Shown one piece after another: positions 16,553 through 24,664 of a stretch of DNA of 41,523 bases. Made by a program: the position numbers and the translations under genes. How positions within the stretch are numbered: the first letter of the stretch is position 1; each line of letters opens with the position of its first letter. The notes under the pieces were generated by a model. That model ran no database searches and was not told where the DNA came from. It saw nothing but the letters and a program-made list of their open reading frames with translations. The stretch spans positions 1 to 41,523 of the forward strand of contig JAJSAL010000127.1 in assembly GCA_024274705.1 (NCBI GenBank). The letters are read 5' to 3'. This DNA is from Spirochaetota bacterium (GTDB lineage Bacteria; Spirochaetota; Spirochaetia; SPDA01; JAJSAL01).

Positions 16553-16631
16553 ATGACCATGGTATATCGATCACACGAATATGCCAACCGTATGATATCG
16601 GTTATACTGACCGGTATTCAGGATCGGAGGA

Positions 16632-17030
16632 ATGCTTATCGATACCTTTGTACTGGTCCTCTCAGGTGTTATCATTGCTGTTCTTCTCCTGGTCCTTTTC
16701 CGTTTCAGGAGGGATGCCGGAGACCCCGGGTCCGCCAGGCGGCGGACTGAACCCGGGACTTCTCATGAATCCCGGACAAAACCCTGCCCCCTGTGCAGCA
16801 CCATGCTGAAGCCTGCCTGGAGGGTGCACTCCGTCGTATATCCGGGGAAACCGGACAAACTGATGCATATATTCGGGTGCCCTGTATGCAGAAACGGGGA
16901 AAAGAAAAGGATGTGCCCTGTGTGCGGGCAGGAAGTACCGAAGGACGGGTATGTTATCGCCAGGGTGTTCGAGAAACCCGGCAGGACCCATGTGCATGTC
17001 TTAGGCTGTACCCGGTGCAGGATGGGATGA
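16632..17030 (+). CDS. Membrane-anchored protein with two tandem zinc ribbons
   Basis: The 132-residue protein has one N-terminal hydrophobic helix (about 4-24), a basic and proline-rich linker (25-50), and then two copies of a zinc-ribbon unit. The first has C52-P-L-C55 with C83-P-V-C86; the second has C95-P-V-C98 with C126-T-R-C129. In each, the second knuckle sits in a GC-x2-C turn. The topology suggests the ribbons face the cytoplasm, after a short periplasmic N-terminus. I do not recognise a named family and can suggest only nucleic-acid or protein binding at the membrane. The ATG follows AGGATCGGAGG. Confidence 0.75.
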   Translation: MLIDTFVLVLSGVIIAVLLLVLFRFRRDAGDPGSARRRTEPGTSHESRTKPCPLCSTMLKPAWRVHSVVYPGKPDKLMHIFGCPVCRNGEKKRMCPVCGQEVPKDGYVIARVFEKPGRTHVHVLGCTRCRMG

Positions 17031-17038
17031 TGGAGAAC

Positions 17039-17497
17039 TCAGTAAAGTAATTCCAGAATCGTTTTCAGTTCATAAGTGAGTTCGGAAAGCCTGGCCAGGT
17101 TATGGGGAAATGCGTAAACGGCGAACCTCCGGATGATGTAGAGGTCTTTATCCCCCACCAGGCGGTCAGGTTTGAGAAAGGACACCCGTAAGTATTCTTT
17201 CATATTCGGCAGGAAGTACTTGTTCATGTCCTGGATAAACTGTTCCAGCTCCTGAACCCCTGTTGCGACTACTGTGATGGTTTCCCTGTCGATTCGTAAT
17301 ACAGAGGTCATGCTCCTGATATCCCGGAGGGTTTTAAAATCCACAGGCAGTTCTTCGAGTACTACTGTTGCACCCGAGTTATCTATGCATGTGGTAATGA
17401 TCTGCCGGATTTCGTGGATCACCTGGAGCAGGGTGATCTCTTTCCAGTTATCCGATACATATTCCCGTACACGTTCTGATGACGACCCTACATTCAT
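17039..17497 (-). CDS. Conserved-looking protein of unknown function
   Basis: The 152-residue soluble protein starts MNVGSSSERVREYVSDNW. It alternates helices and strands with many charged residues and has no membrane segment or cysteine cluster. I see no known motif. AAAGGG lies 8 nt before the ATG. It is convergent with the zinc-ribbon gene (8-bp gap) and divergent from aspS. The codon usage and even composition argue that it is real. Confidence 0.7.
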   Translation of the reverse strand: MNVGSSSERVREYVSDNWKEITLLQVIHEIRQIITTCIDNSGATVVLEELPVDFKTLRDIRSMTSVLRIDRETITVVATGVQELEQFIQDMNKYFLPNMKEYLRVSFLKPDRLVGDKDLYIIRRFAVYAFPHNLARLSELTYELKTILELLY

Positions 17498-17692
17498 ACA
17501 CGTATCCCTTTCTCTTTTTATTTGTCGGCGAAAATGCCGGGTTCTCCAGGGGCTTTTTTTCCAGTACCATACCTTGACCCATGAAGCGATTACCTGAAAA
17601 GGAGCTTATTTACCTGCCATTGTCGCCTGCCGACGTTCCTGTTGCGAAGATCCTATTGAAACTTCTTCCACGGAAGTGATAGAGTCCTTCCC

Positions 17693-19468
17693 ATGGAACG
17701 GATGAAAAGAACGGTAACCTGTGGAGAACTGGGCATTGCTTCGATTGGATCGAAAGTTATTCTCAACGGCTGGGTACACCGGAGCCGGGATCACGGGGGA
17801 ATCCAGTTTATCAATTTGCGGGACCGCTACGGTATTACCCAGGTTGTAGTCGATGAGCATGCATCAGACCAGCTTAAAGCCAAGGCAGAATTGCTCAGGT
17901 TCGAATACTGTATTGCCGTGGAAGGAACCGTCCGGGCACGACCGGATTCCATGATCAATACGGATATGCCCACCGGTAAGATCGAAGTTTCGGCGGAACG
18001 GATCGAAATACTCTCCACCTGTGAAGTGCTTCCCTTCATGATCGATGAAGCCTCGGATGCCCGGGAAGATATACGCCTTAAGTACCGTTTTCTCGACCTG
18101 CGGACTCCCTGGATGCAGAAAAAAGTGGCTCTCCGCCATAATGTAACCCGGGCTGTCCGGGAATTTTTCAGTGACCAGGATTTTTACGAGATAGAAACGC
18201 CTACCCTCATCCGTTCGACTCCGGAAGGCGCCAGGGATATGCTGGTACCTGCGCGGATCAACCCGGGGAAATTCTACGCTCTTCCCCAATCTCCGCAGCT
18301 GTTTAAACAGATCCTTATGGTATCCGGCCTGGACAAGTATTTCCAGATTGCCCGGTGTTACCGTGACGAAGATGCCCGGGGGGACCGGCAGCTGGAGTTT
18401 ACCCAGATCGACCTGGAGATGAGCTTTATTTCCAGGGATGATATCCTCGATGTGATCGAAGGAATGACCTGCCAGGTGTTTGAAAAAACCATGGGCTGTG
18501 TCCTCCCCAGACCGTTTAAGCGGTTCTCCTACAGGGAAGCGATGGAAACCTACGGTACGGACAAGCCGGATGTGCGGTTCGAACTCCGGCTTTCTGATCT
18601 TACGGAGACGGCTGGAAAGAGCGGATTTCGGGCTTTTTCCTCGGTGGTGGAAGCCGGAGGTTCGGTTAAAGCCTTGAGAGTGCCGAAATGCGCCCATTAT
18701 TCCCGGAAAATGGTAGAAGATTTAGAAGGTGCCGCGAAGATCTATGGGGCGAAAGGGCTGGCCTGGATGAAAGTCACCGGAGAGGGGCTGGACGGGGGGG
18801 TCGCCAAGTTTTTCACCGATCTGAAAGATGAAATCATCAGTACCCTTGAAGCAGGACCGGAAGACCTCATCCTGATGGTAGCTGACGAGTGGACCACTGC
18901 CTGCACTGCCCTGGGGGCGGTCCGGAACAAGCTGGGAACCGACCTGGGACTTATCGATGATAAAGAGTTCACCTTCTGCTGGGTGATCGATTTTCCCCTG
19001 TTCGAATGGAACAAGGAAGAGGAAAAGTGGGACCCCATGCACCACATGTTTTCCATGCCCCAGGAGCGGTTTATCGAAACCATGGAAGAAAATCCGGGAG
19101 AAGTGATAGGGGACCTCTACGATTTCGTGTGCAACGGGTACGAACTGGGCTCAGGTTCCATCAGGATCCACATTCCGGATATTCAGAAAAAGATATTCCG
19201 CATCATAGGTTTCTCCGAAGAGGAGGCGATGAGGAGGTTTGGATTCCTTCTGAACTCCTTCAAGTACGGTGCGCCTCCCCACGGTGGTATTGCCTTAGGG
19301 CTGGACCGGCTTGTCATGATCATGGCCGGGGAAAAAACGATCCGGGAGGTGATCCCCTTTCCGAAGAACACCGCCGGTGTCTCTCCCATGGAAGATTCAC
19401 CTTCTACTGTAGAGGACGAGCAACTCAGAGAACTCCATCTCAAACTCGACCTGCCTGAAGAGGGCTAA
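17693..19468 (+). CDS. aspS: Aspartyl-tRNA synthetase
   Basis: AspRS charges tRNA-Asp (and tRNA-Asn where it is non-discriminating). The 591-residue protein has the N-terminal OB-fold anticodon-binding domain (GWVHRSRDHGGIQFINLRDR, residues about 25-44), class II motif 1, motif 2 (FQIARCYRDEDARGDRQLEF), the bacterial GAD insertion in the middle, and motif 3 (GGIALGLDRLVMIMAG). Length and order are typical of the bacterial type. Whether it is discriminating cannot be decided by eye. The start is ATG 17693, or ATG 17702 (MKRTVTCGELG); neither has a clear ribosome-binding site. A relic of another gene begins directly at its stop codon. Confidence 0.97.
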   Translation: MERMKRTVTCGELGIASIGSKVILNGWVHRSRDHGGIQFINLRDRYGITQVVVDEHASDQLKAKAELLRFEYCIAVEGTVRARPDSMINTDMPTGKIEVSAERIEILSTCEVLPFMIDEASDAREDIRLKYRFLDLRTPWMQKKVALRHNVTRAVREFFSDQDFYEIETPTLIRSTPEGARDMLVPARINPGKFYALPQSPQLFKQILMVSGLDKYFQIARCYRDEDARGDRQLEFTQIDLEMSFISRDDILDVIEGMTCQVFEKTMGCVLPRPFKRFSYREAMETYGTDKPDVRFELRLSDLTETAGKSGFRAFSSVVEAGGSVKALRVPKCAHYSRKMVEDLEGAAKIYGAKGLAWMKVTGEGLDGGVAKFFTDLKDEIISTLEAGPEDLILMVADEWTTACTALGAVRNKLGTDLGLIDDKEFTFCWVIDFPLFEWNKEEEKWDPMHHMFSMPQERFIETMEENPGEVIGDLYDFVCNGYELGSGSIRIHIPDIQKKIFRIIGFSEEEAMRRFGFLLNSFKYGAPPHGGIALGLDRLVMIMAGEKTIREVIPFPKNTAGVSPMEDSPSTVEDEQLRELHLKLDLPEEG

Positions 19469-19644
19469 CCGTTTCCGGTACAGGGGCACAGAAGGCTGCG
19501 GCCCGGCTCGTTCGGGGAGGTATTCGGGGTATCGTCAATTATTCACCCGCAATTCTGGATGTTCTTTCATCAGTATCAGTCCGGAACGTATACCTTTTCG
19601 AGGAATTCAGGATACTTTCAGCCCATTTCAAGCTGAATAAATAA
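19468..19644 (+). pseudogene. Relic of the C-terminus of redox repressor Rex
   Basis: The aspS-serA gap contains an open frame without a start codon (a TGA lies at 19456-19458) that reads as the end of Rex. GAQKAAARLVRGGIRGIVNY corresponds to the family's AAQ...DRLV..GIKGILNF block, followed by SPAILDVLSSVSVRNVYLFE, like the P..L.VP......DL..EL ending, up to TAA at 19642. The match continues for about 58 residues without a gap. The winged-helix DNA-binding domain and most of the NAD-binding Rossmann fold are missing. Rex senses the NADH/NAD+ ratio. This looks like what remained after a deletion that joined the 3' end of rex to the end of aspS. It cannot encode a functional repressor. Confidence 0.8.
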
Positions 19645-19674
19645 CAGAGCTACCCTAAAAAAAGGAGCAGTGAA

Positions 19675-20844
19675 ATGTTTAAAGTACAGACATTGAATAA
19701 AATATCACCCCGGGGGTTGGACCTCTTTCCCAGGGACGCCTACGAGGTTGCATCGGAAATCGGTCATCCCGATGCTGTTCTTGTGCGCAGTTTGAAAATG
19801 CACGACATGGACCTTCCGCAGACCCTCAAAGCTATCGCCCGGGCAGGAGCAGGAGTGAACAACATCCCTGTGGAATCGTGCAGTGAAAAGGGGATTGTCG
19901 TGTTCAATACCCCCGGGGCGAATGCCAACAGCGTGAAGGAACTCGTTCTGGCAGCCCTCTTTCTCTCATCCAGGAACATCTTCCAGGCGGTTTCCTGGGC
20001 CCGGAGCTTAAAGGGGAAGGGAGACGAAGTGCCGAAAATCGTGGAACAAGGGAAATCGAACTATACAGGTCCGGAAATCCGGGGTAAGAAGCTGGGTGTA
20101 ATCGGACTTGGAGCTATCGGTGTGATGGTGGCGAATGATGCGGAAAGTCTCGGTATGTCGGTGTCCGGGTTCGATCCGTTTATCTCTGTAGAAGCAGCAT
20201 GGGGCCTTTCCCGGTCGGTGAAGCGGGCCATCAGCCTGGACAGCCTCATCGCCGATTCCGACTACATATCCCTCCACGTACCTCTCAATGACAAGACGAA
20301 AGGGATCCTGAACGGGGAAAAATTCTCTCTTATGAAGGAGGGGGTCCGGATCCTTAACTTTGCCAGGGGGGGACTGGTGGATAATGCAGCCCTTAAAAAC
20401 GCAGTTGCAAAAGGTACCGTTGCCTCCTATGTCACCGATTTACCGGACGAAGGCATCCTGTCCGTGGACAAGGTGATACCCATACCCCATCTCGGTGCTT
20501 CCACGCCGGAAGCAGAGGAAAACTGTGCCGTTATGGCGGTCAATCAGCTGATTGGGTTCCTGGAAGAGGGAAATATCGTCAATTCCGTCAATTTCCCGGC
20601 ATGCAAAATGGACATGGTAGCTTCCACCAGGCTGATCATTGCGAACCGGAATATCCCAAATATGGTCGGCCAGATTACCGCCGTACTCGCAGAAGAAAAG
20701 ATTAATATTTCAGATATGCTCAACCGGCACAAAGGAGATTATGCGTATAATATCATCGATGTGGAATCATCGATCTCTGAAGATGCAGAGAACAGGATAA
20801 AAGCTATTGACGGTATCATCATGGTAAGGGTAATAAATAGGTAA
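19675..20844 (+). CDS. serA: D-3-phosphoglycerate dehydrogenase
   Basis: SerA oxidises 3-phosphoglycerate to 3-phosphohydroxypyruvate, the first step of serine synthesis. The 389-residue protein has the D-isomer-specific dehydrogenase fold: NAD-binding GLGAIG at 144-149, catalytic R231 in FARGGLVD, and the catalytic H272 in IPHLGAST. A C-terminal ACT domain (about 318-388) may bind serine or another regulator. This is the short form with ACT but without the intervening-domain insertion of the long type. A strong AAAGGAG site precedes the ATG. serC and serB are not nearby. Confidence 0.93.
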   Translation: MFKVQTLNKISPRGLDLFPRDAYEVASEIGHPDAVLVRSLKMHDMDLPQTLKAIARAGAGVNNIPVESCSEKGIVVFNTPGANANSVKELVLAALFLSSRNIFQAVSWARSLKGKGDEVPKIVEQGKSNYTGPEIRGKKLGVIGLGAIGVMVANDAESLGMSVSGFDPFISVEAAWGLSRSVKRAISLDSLIADSDYISLHVPLNDKTKGILNGEKFSLMKEGVRILNFARGGLVDNAALKNAVAKGTVASYVTDLPDEGILSVDKVIPIPHLGASTPEAEENCAVMAVNQLIGFLEEGNIVNSVNFPACKMDMVASTRLIIANRNIPNMVGQITAVLAEEKINISDMLNRHKGDYAYNIIDVESSISEDAENRIKAIDGIIMVRVINR

Positions 20845-20892
20845 GGGTATCTCTTCAATCGGAAGACGCCTTTGCAATACAAGGAGACATGG

Positions 20893-21915
20893 ATGAAACG
20901 TTCAGCACTACTCTTTCTGTGCCTGGCCATTCCCGTTGCAGCTTTATCCGGTTACGATATAAACCAGCTGAGCGACGGAGTATACGCAGATATCAGAACA
21001 AACCGGGGAACCATACTGGTTCAACTGGAATACGAAAAAACACCCCTGACGGCAGCGAATTTCGTCGGGCTCGCAGAAGGGACTATCGAGTTCGAAAACC
21101 GTGAGAAGGGGAAACCGTACTACGACGGCCTCACCTTTCACAGGGTGATCAGCGGTTTTATGATCCAGGGAGGCGACCCTTTCGGTAACGGCAGAGGCGG
21201 TCCCGGGTACCGTTTTCCCGACGAGTTACGCCAGGACCTGAAACACTCGGGCCCGGGTATCCTCTCCATGGCAAATTCAGGTCCCGGCACGAACGGCAGT
21301 CAGTTTTTCATTACCCACGTGGCGACGCCCCACCTGGATGGAAAGCATACCGTTTTCGGCCATGTTGTGGAGGGCCAGGACGTGGTAAACGCGATTCGCC
21401 AGGGAGACCTGATCGAGAAAGTGACGATCATACGAAAAGGAAGAAAGGCGAAAGCCTTCAGGATCGATCAGGAGAAGTTCGAATCGTTATACCGGCAGGC
21501 CCGGGAGCGGGCACGGAAACTGGCTGAAGAGAAGAAAAAAAGCTCACTGGAGCTTATCCGGCAGAAGTGGCCGGATGCCCGTAAGGACGATTCCGGAATT
21601 TTTTCTATTATCAATAAAAACGGGAGAGGGAGAACACCTTCCCGGGGTTCCAGGGTATGGGTGCATTACACCGGGATGTTCCTGGACGGTAGTACCTTTG
21701 ACAGTTCCAGGAGCAGAGGCGAAGCGTTCGAATTCGAAGTGGGGGCGGGACAGGTTATACCAGGCTGGGACCAGGTCCTTTTACAGATGAAAAAAGGAGA
21801 AAAACGCACGGTGATTCTACCGCCGGAGCTTGCCTACGGATCCCGCGGGGCCGGAGGGGTAATTCCTCCGGATACGTTTTTGGTGTTCGAAATCGAGCTT
21901 CTGGATATACGGTAG
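20893..21915 (+). CDS. Exported cyclophilin-FKBP fusion (dual-family immunophilin)
   Basis: One polypeptide contains two unrelated prolyl isomerases. After an apparent Sec signal peptide (1-20, MKRSALLFLCLAIPVAALSG) comes a cyclophilin domain (30-182) with FHRVISGFMIQGGD (R84 catalytic) and GSQFFITH. A charged helical linker (190-230) leads to an FKBP domain (250-340) with VHYTG, VIPGWDQVL and LAYG. It should catalyse proline cis-trans isomerisation on folding proteins in the periplasm. Cyclophilin-FKBP fusions are known in a few bacteria, including some spirochaetes and Bacteroidetes. I start at ATG 20893, where AAGGAG has ideal spacing, not at the upstream TTG 20872. It is the last gene before a convergent cyclase gene. 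Confidence 0.93.
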   Translation: MKRSALLFLCLAIPVAALSGYDINQLSDGVYADIRTNRGTILVQLEYEKTPLTAANFVGLAEGTIEFENREKGKPYYDGLTFHRVISGFMIQGGDPFGNGRGGPGYRFPDELRQDLKHSGPGILSMANSGPGTNGSQFFITHVATPHLDGKHTVFGHVVEGQDVVNAIRQGDLIEKVTIIRKGRKAKAFRIDQEKFESLYRQARERARKLAEEKKKSSLELIRQKWPDARKDDSGIFSIINKNGRGRTPSRGSRVWVHYTGMFLDGSTFDSSRSRGEAFEFEVGAGQVIPGWDQVLLQMKKGEKRTVILPPELAYGSRGAGGVIPPDTFLVFEIELLDIR

Positions 21916-21923
21916 CGCCGGAT

Positions 21924-23798
21924 TCATGTATCTTCGTCGAGTTCCTGGTAGCTCTGTTTCAGGTCTTCCAGGTAGGTAGACAGTTCCCGGGATTTCTCCT
22001 GCAGCATCCGTATGGAAGCCCGTTCATTCGAAGTGGACATCGTTTTCATGCGGGCAAGGTCGAGCTGCATCTGTTTGAGGGAATTCACCGCGGAGGAAAG
22101 TCTGAGTTTTATCACTTCCCTCTGGTTTTTGAGTTCATTGAAGGAGCTCACCTGTCTTTCTATCTCTGCAATGGATTTTGTATATTCTTTTCGGAGATAC
22201 TCGGAATTGGAACTTTCCAGTTTTCCCTGAAGAACGGTTCTGTCTTTTTCCAGGTCTCCGATGGGCATGGAAACCAGGACCCGGTTGAGTTCCTGGTTTT
22301 TTTGATGCAGTTCCCGGATCTGTTCGATGTAGTTGTCCAGTATGGGAAGCATATCCTCCCCGACGGGAGAACTCCCTTGTTCCAGCCCGTTAAGCTGTTG
22401 GATGATTCCTTCCCGTAGACAGATCGCATGGTCGACGATATCCGGGGATACGTTCCGCTTACACGCCGGTTTCGTCGTGGTTTTTATGTCCCCGGCCTGT
22501 CCGAAGATAAAATCCGCCCCGGGATCGCCGAATACCCGGTCCTTAAACTCCTTTTTCAGAACTCTGGTCTCTGTAGTGTACCGTACCATGTGGGAGATCA
22601 GTCCGATGGACATTGCTCCAATAGGAATGATGGCCCAGAAAACACCGGGACTCACCATACAATTGATCACCGACAGGAGGATTGTCACTCCGATAGTGGA
22701 TGCTACATGGGAGACGATTTTTCCCCTAAGAGCGTGGATCTTCCTGAGAAGGCGGTACTCCCTGGTTTTAAGTTCCGGAAGGCGCTGAACATCGTTCTGC
22801 TGTTTGTTCTTTACACCGACCTGCGACAGGTGACTGAGGATCCCTATTCCCCAGCCGCACAGGGGAAAAGCGGCCCAGAAGAATCCCGGTGAGAAACGGA
22901 GATTGAGAAAGATAAGGAATCCGTTGACGGCAATATACGGGACCAGGTGTCCGACAATACCGATCTTCTGCATGGCCGCCTGCCGGATGACCCGGTGCCG
23001 GTAATTCCGGTAAGCCTGATAAGGATCATCAGATGAAACGGTATCTTCATATTCCTGTTGTTCTGTAATGCCGAAACTGTCCTCGCCGTTCCCGTTTTTT
23101 CTGGATTTTCCCCTTCCCGGAGGAGGCGGATGAGGCACGTGGTGCCGGTGCCGTTCTTCCCGGATTCTTCGTCCCGCATGTTTGATCTGGTCTATTACCA
23201 GGTCCTTCAACTCCTGGAAATCTACAGGTTCTCCTTCGCCGGGTCCGGCTGGTTCATAACGGTCTTCCCGGGTCCGGTCGTCCCCGGCAGTTACCAGTTC
23301 ATATGCGTCGATTTCCCGGGATACGTCTTTCAGTGTTACTTTGCCGAGAGATTCTGCGGCAAGTCTGATTTTACCGGAAACCTGGTTGTACACTTCTCCG
23401 GACATACAGATCCGTCCGGATCTGCAGATTGACTGAAGCCGGGATGCAATGGTGATACCTTCCCCCAGTGCATCGTTTTTAAAGAAATAGATGTCTCCTA
23501 AGTGGATACCGATCCGAAGCTCTACAGGGGTCCCCTGAATCGCGAAGTTCGGAGCAAGTTCGGTTTGTATCTTTATGCCGTATGTAACTGCGTCCAGGGT
23601 AGTCTTGAAATCGATAAGAAAAGCATCTCCCATACTTTTTATCACCTTCCCTTTGAAGTCCGGGGCCAGGGTTTCCAGGGTGCCGGTGAGATCACTCAGG
23701 AATTGAAGAGTTTCCTCTTCGTGCTTTTCGATAAGGCTGCTGAATCCGCATACATCCACAAACATAATGACTGCGAGTCGATGCTCTTTCTGTTCCAT
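21924..23798 (-). CDS. Class III adenylate/guanylate cyclase with tandem 2TM membrane domains
   Basis: The 624-residue protein starts with a class III cyclase catalytic domain (about 5-170). The two metal aspartates (D15 in FVDVCGF, D58 in SMGDAF), K54 and the transition-state arginine R120 are present. The asparagine normally found in the VN-x-A-x-R motif is replaced by T116 (GEGITIASR), so activity may be reduced. A linker with an HHVPHPPPP stretch follows. Two copies of a 2TM-type hairpin (280-325 and 362-405, each ending in a GxxSH turn) form the membrane part, and the C-terminus (about 480-624) is a long coiled coil. The catalytic domain coming first and membrane domains in the middle is an unusual order. 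The frame could start earlier, but ATG 23798 opens directly on the cyclase domain. Confidence 0.87.
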   Translation of the reverse strand: MEQKEHRLAVIMFVDVCGFSSLIEKHEEETLQFLSDLTGTLETLAPDFKGKVIKSMGDAFLIDFKTTLDAVTYGIKIQTELAPNFAIQGTPVELRIGIHLGDIYFFKNDALGEGITIASRLQSICRSGRICMSGEVYNQVSGKIRLAAESLGKVTLKDVSREIDAYELVTAGDDRTREDRYEPAGPGEGEPVDFQELKDLVIDQIKHAGRRIREERHRHHVPHPPPPGRGKSRKNGNGEDSFGITEQQEYEDTVSSDDPYQAYRNYRHRVIRQAAMQKIGIVGHLVPYIAVNGFLIFLNLRFSPGFFWAAFPLCGWGIGILSHLSQVGVKNKQQNDVQRLPELKTREYRLLRKIHALRGKIVSHVASTIGVTILLSVINCMVSPGVFWAIIPIGAMSIGLISHMVRYTTETRVLKKEFKDRVFGDPGADFIFGQAGDIKTTTKPACKRNVSPDIVDHAICLREGIIQQLNGLEQGSSPVGEDMLPILDNYIEQIRELHQKNQELNRVLVSMPIGDLEKDRTVLQGKLESSNSEYLRKEYTKSIAEIERQVSSFNELKNQREVIKLRLSSAVNSLKQMQLDLARMKTMSTSNERASIRMLQEKSRELSTYLEDLKQSYQELDEDT

Positions 23799-23807
23799 TG
23801 CTTTTCC

Positions 23808-23836
23808 ACAATAGAGTGCAATCTGTTGAAAGTCAA
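23808..23836 (-). promoter_or_regulatory. Promoter-like sequence before the cyclase gene
   Basis: On the minus strand TTGACT, a 17-bp spacer and TATTGT are followed by only 9 nt before the ATG at 23798. Initiation would give a leader of zero to four bases. It is one of three minus-strand genes with this arrangement. Confidence 0.4.
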
Positions 23837-23923
23837 GAATCGGTCCTTTCTCTGCCGGGACCGGACTTATTAATACTCCGGTATAATTGTTCCCCCGGGT
23901 GGCAGCCCGTAGAATCAGAACCG

Positions 23924-24640
23924 ATGAGACAAACATCCCCTTTAGTGGATCCCGGCTGCTCAAGCCACGCGCCGTCTCTGAAAATCCCGTCCCTGGCGGT
24001 TTCTTCGTTTTTCAGTATCTGCCGGATCATCGAAGATGCTCTCTCCCGGAACACGTCATATTACTGTTCAGGCCCTTCCGGATGCGGAAAAACGCATGCT
24101 TTGTATCATTACTACAGTCATCCGAAGGTGTGCTTTGCGAATGCAACACTTCAGAACCGGGAACAGTTAGTCAGGAAGCTGGCAGCTTTTACCGGGGAAG
24201 TGGAGATGTACAACGTGTTTACCTGGTTTTTACGGAATAATGCCGTTATTGTCATTGATGATGCGGCCAGCATGGATAGAGAAATCATTCCGGTGCTCTG
24301 TTCCCTCATGGATGAAGGGGTAAGCGTCGTTTTGGTGGATGAGGATTTCATCAAGGATCTTGTGGGGTCGGAAAAAGAGCTGTCATCCAGGGTCGGGTAC
24401 CGGTGGATAGCGGGCATCAATATTCAAGATGTGTATAAAACAGTAAAAAGTGTATATAAAAAAGTTGATACTATTCTGGTGGAGTCGATTGCATCGTTTT
24501 CAATTCCCTCCATGAGACGTCTTGTCATCCTGCTGCAGTGTATGCAGGAAATCTGCTGTGAAGATCATCAATCTGAACTCTCCTTCGAGGTGCTGGACAG
24601 GGCCCGGACAAGACTGATCGAATACGATATTACGGTATAA
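23924..24640 (+). CDS. Small AAA ATPase (AAA_22/MuB-ExeA-like)
   Basis: The 238-residue P-loop ATPase has Walker A GPSGCGKT at 50-57, Walker B VIVIDDA, a LVDED segment at the sensor-1 position, and an LSSRVGYRW turn. It then has a helical lid and ends in a short helical domain. The layout is that of AAA_22-type ATPases (MuB, TniB, ExeA), not of MoxR or NtrC types. There is no transposase, pilus or secretion gene nearby, so a mobile-element role is not supported. It opens a plus-strand run with a histidine kinase and a diguanylate cyclase, with 24 bp to the next gene, so a regulatory role is plausible. The ATG at 23924 has a weak ribosome-binding site. A TATAAT lies at 23882-23887 but has no good -35. 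Confidence 0.7.
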   Translation: MRQTSPLVDPGCSSHAPSLKIPSLAVSSFFSICRIIEDALSRNTSYYCSGPSGCGKTHALYHYYSHPKVCFANATLQNREQLVRKLAAFTGEVEMYNVFTWFLRNNAVIVIDDAASMDREIIPVLCSLMDEGVSVVLVDEDFIKDLVGSEKELSSRVGYRWIAGINIQDVYKTVKSVYKKVDTILVESIASFSIPSMRRLVILLQCMQEICCEDHQSELSFEVLDRARTRLIEYDITV

Positions 24641-24664
24641 CGTTCGGTACACTTCGAATACGGC

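Noticed and set aside
16595..16620. Possible sigma-28 promoter (TGAA, 14 bp, ACCGATAT) upstream of rsmI-flgM.
   Set aside because: Spacing is one base short and both elements deviate from TAAA-N15-GCCGATAA; suggestive but not strong enough to annotate.
23924..24640. AAA ATPase as a transposition protein (MuB/TniB-like).
   Set aside because: No transposase, terminal repeats or other mobile-element genes are nearby; it sits with signalling genes.
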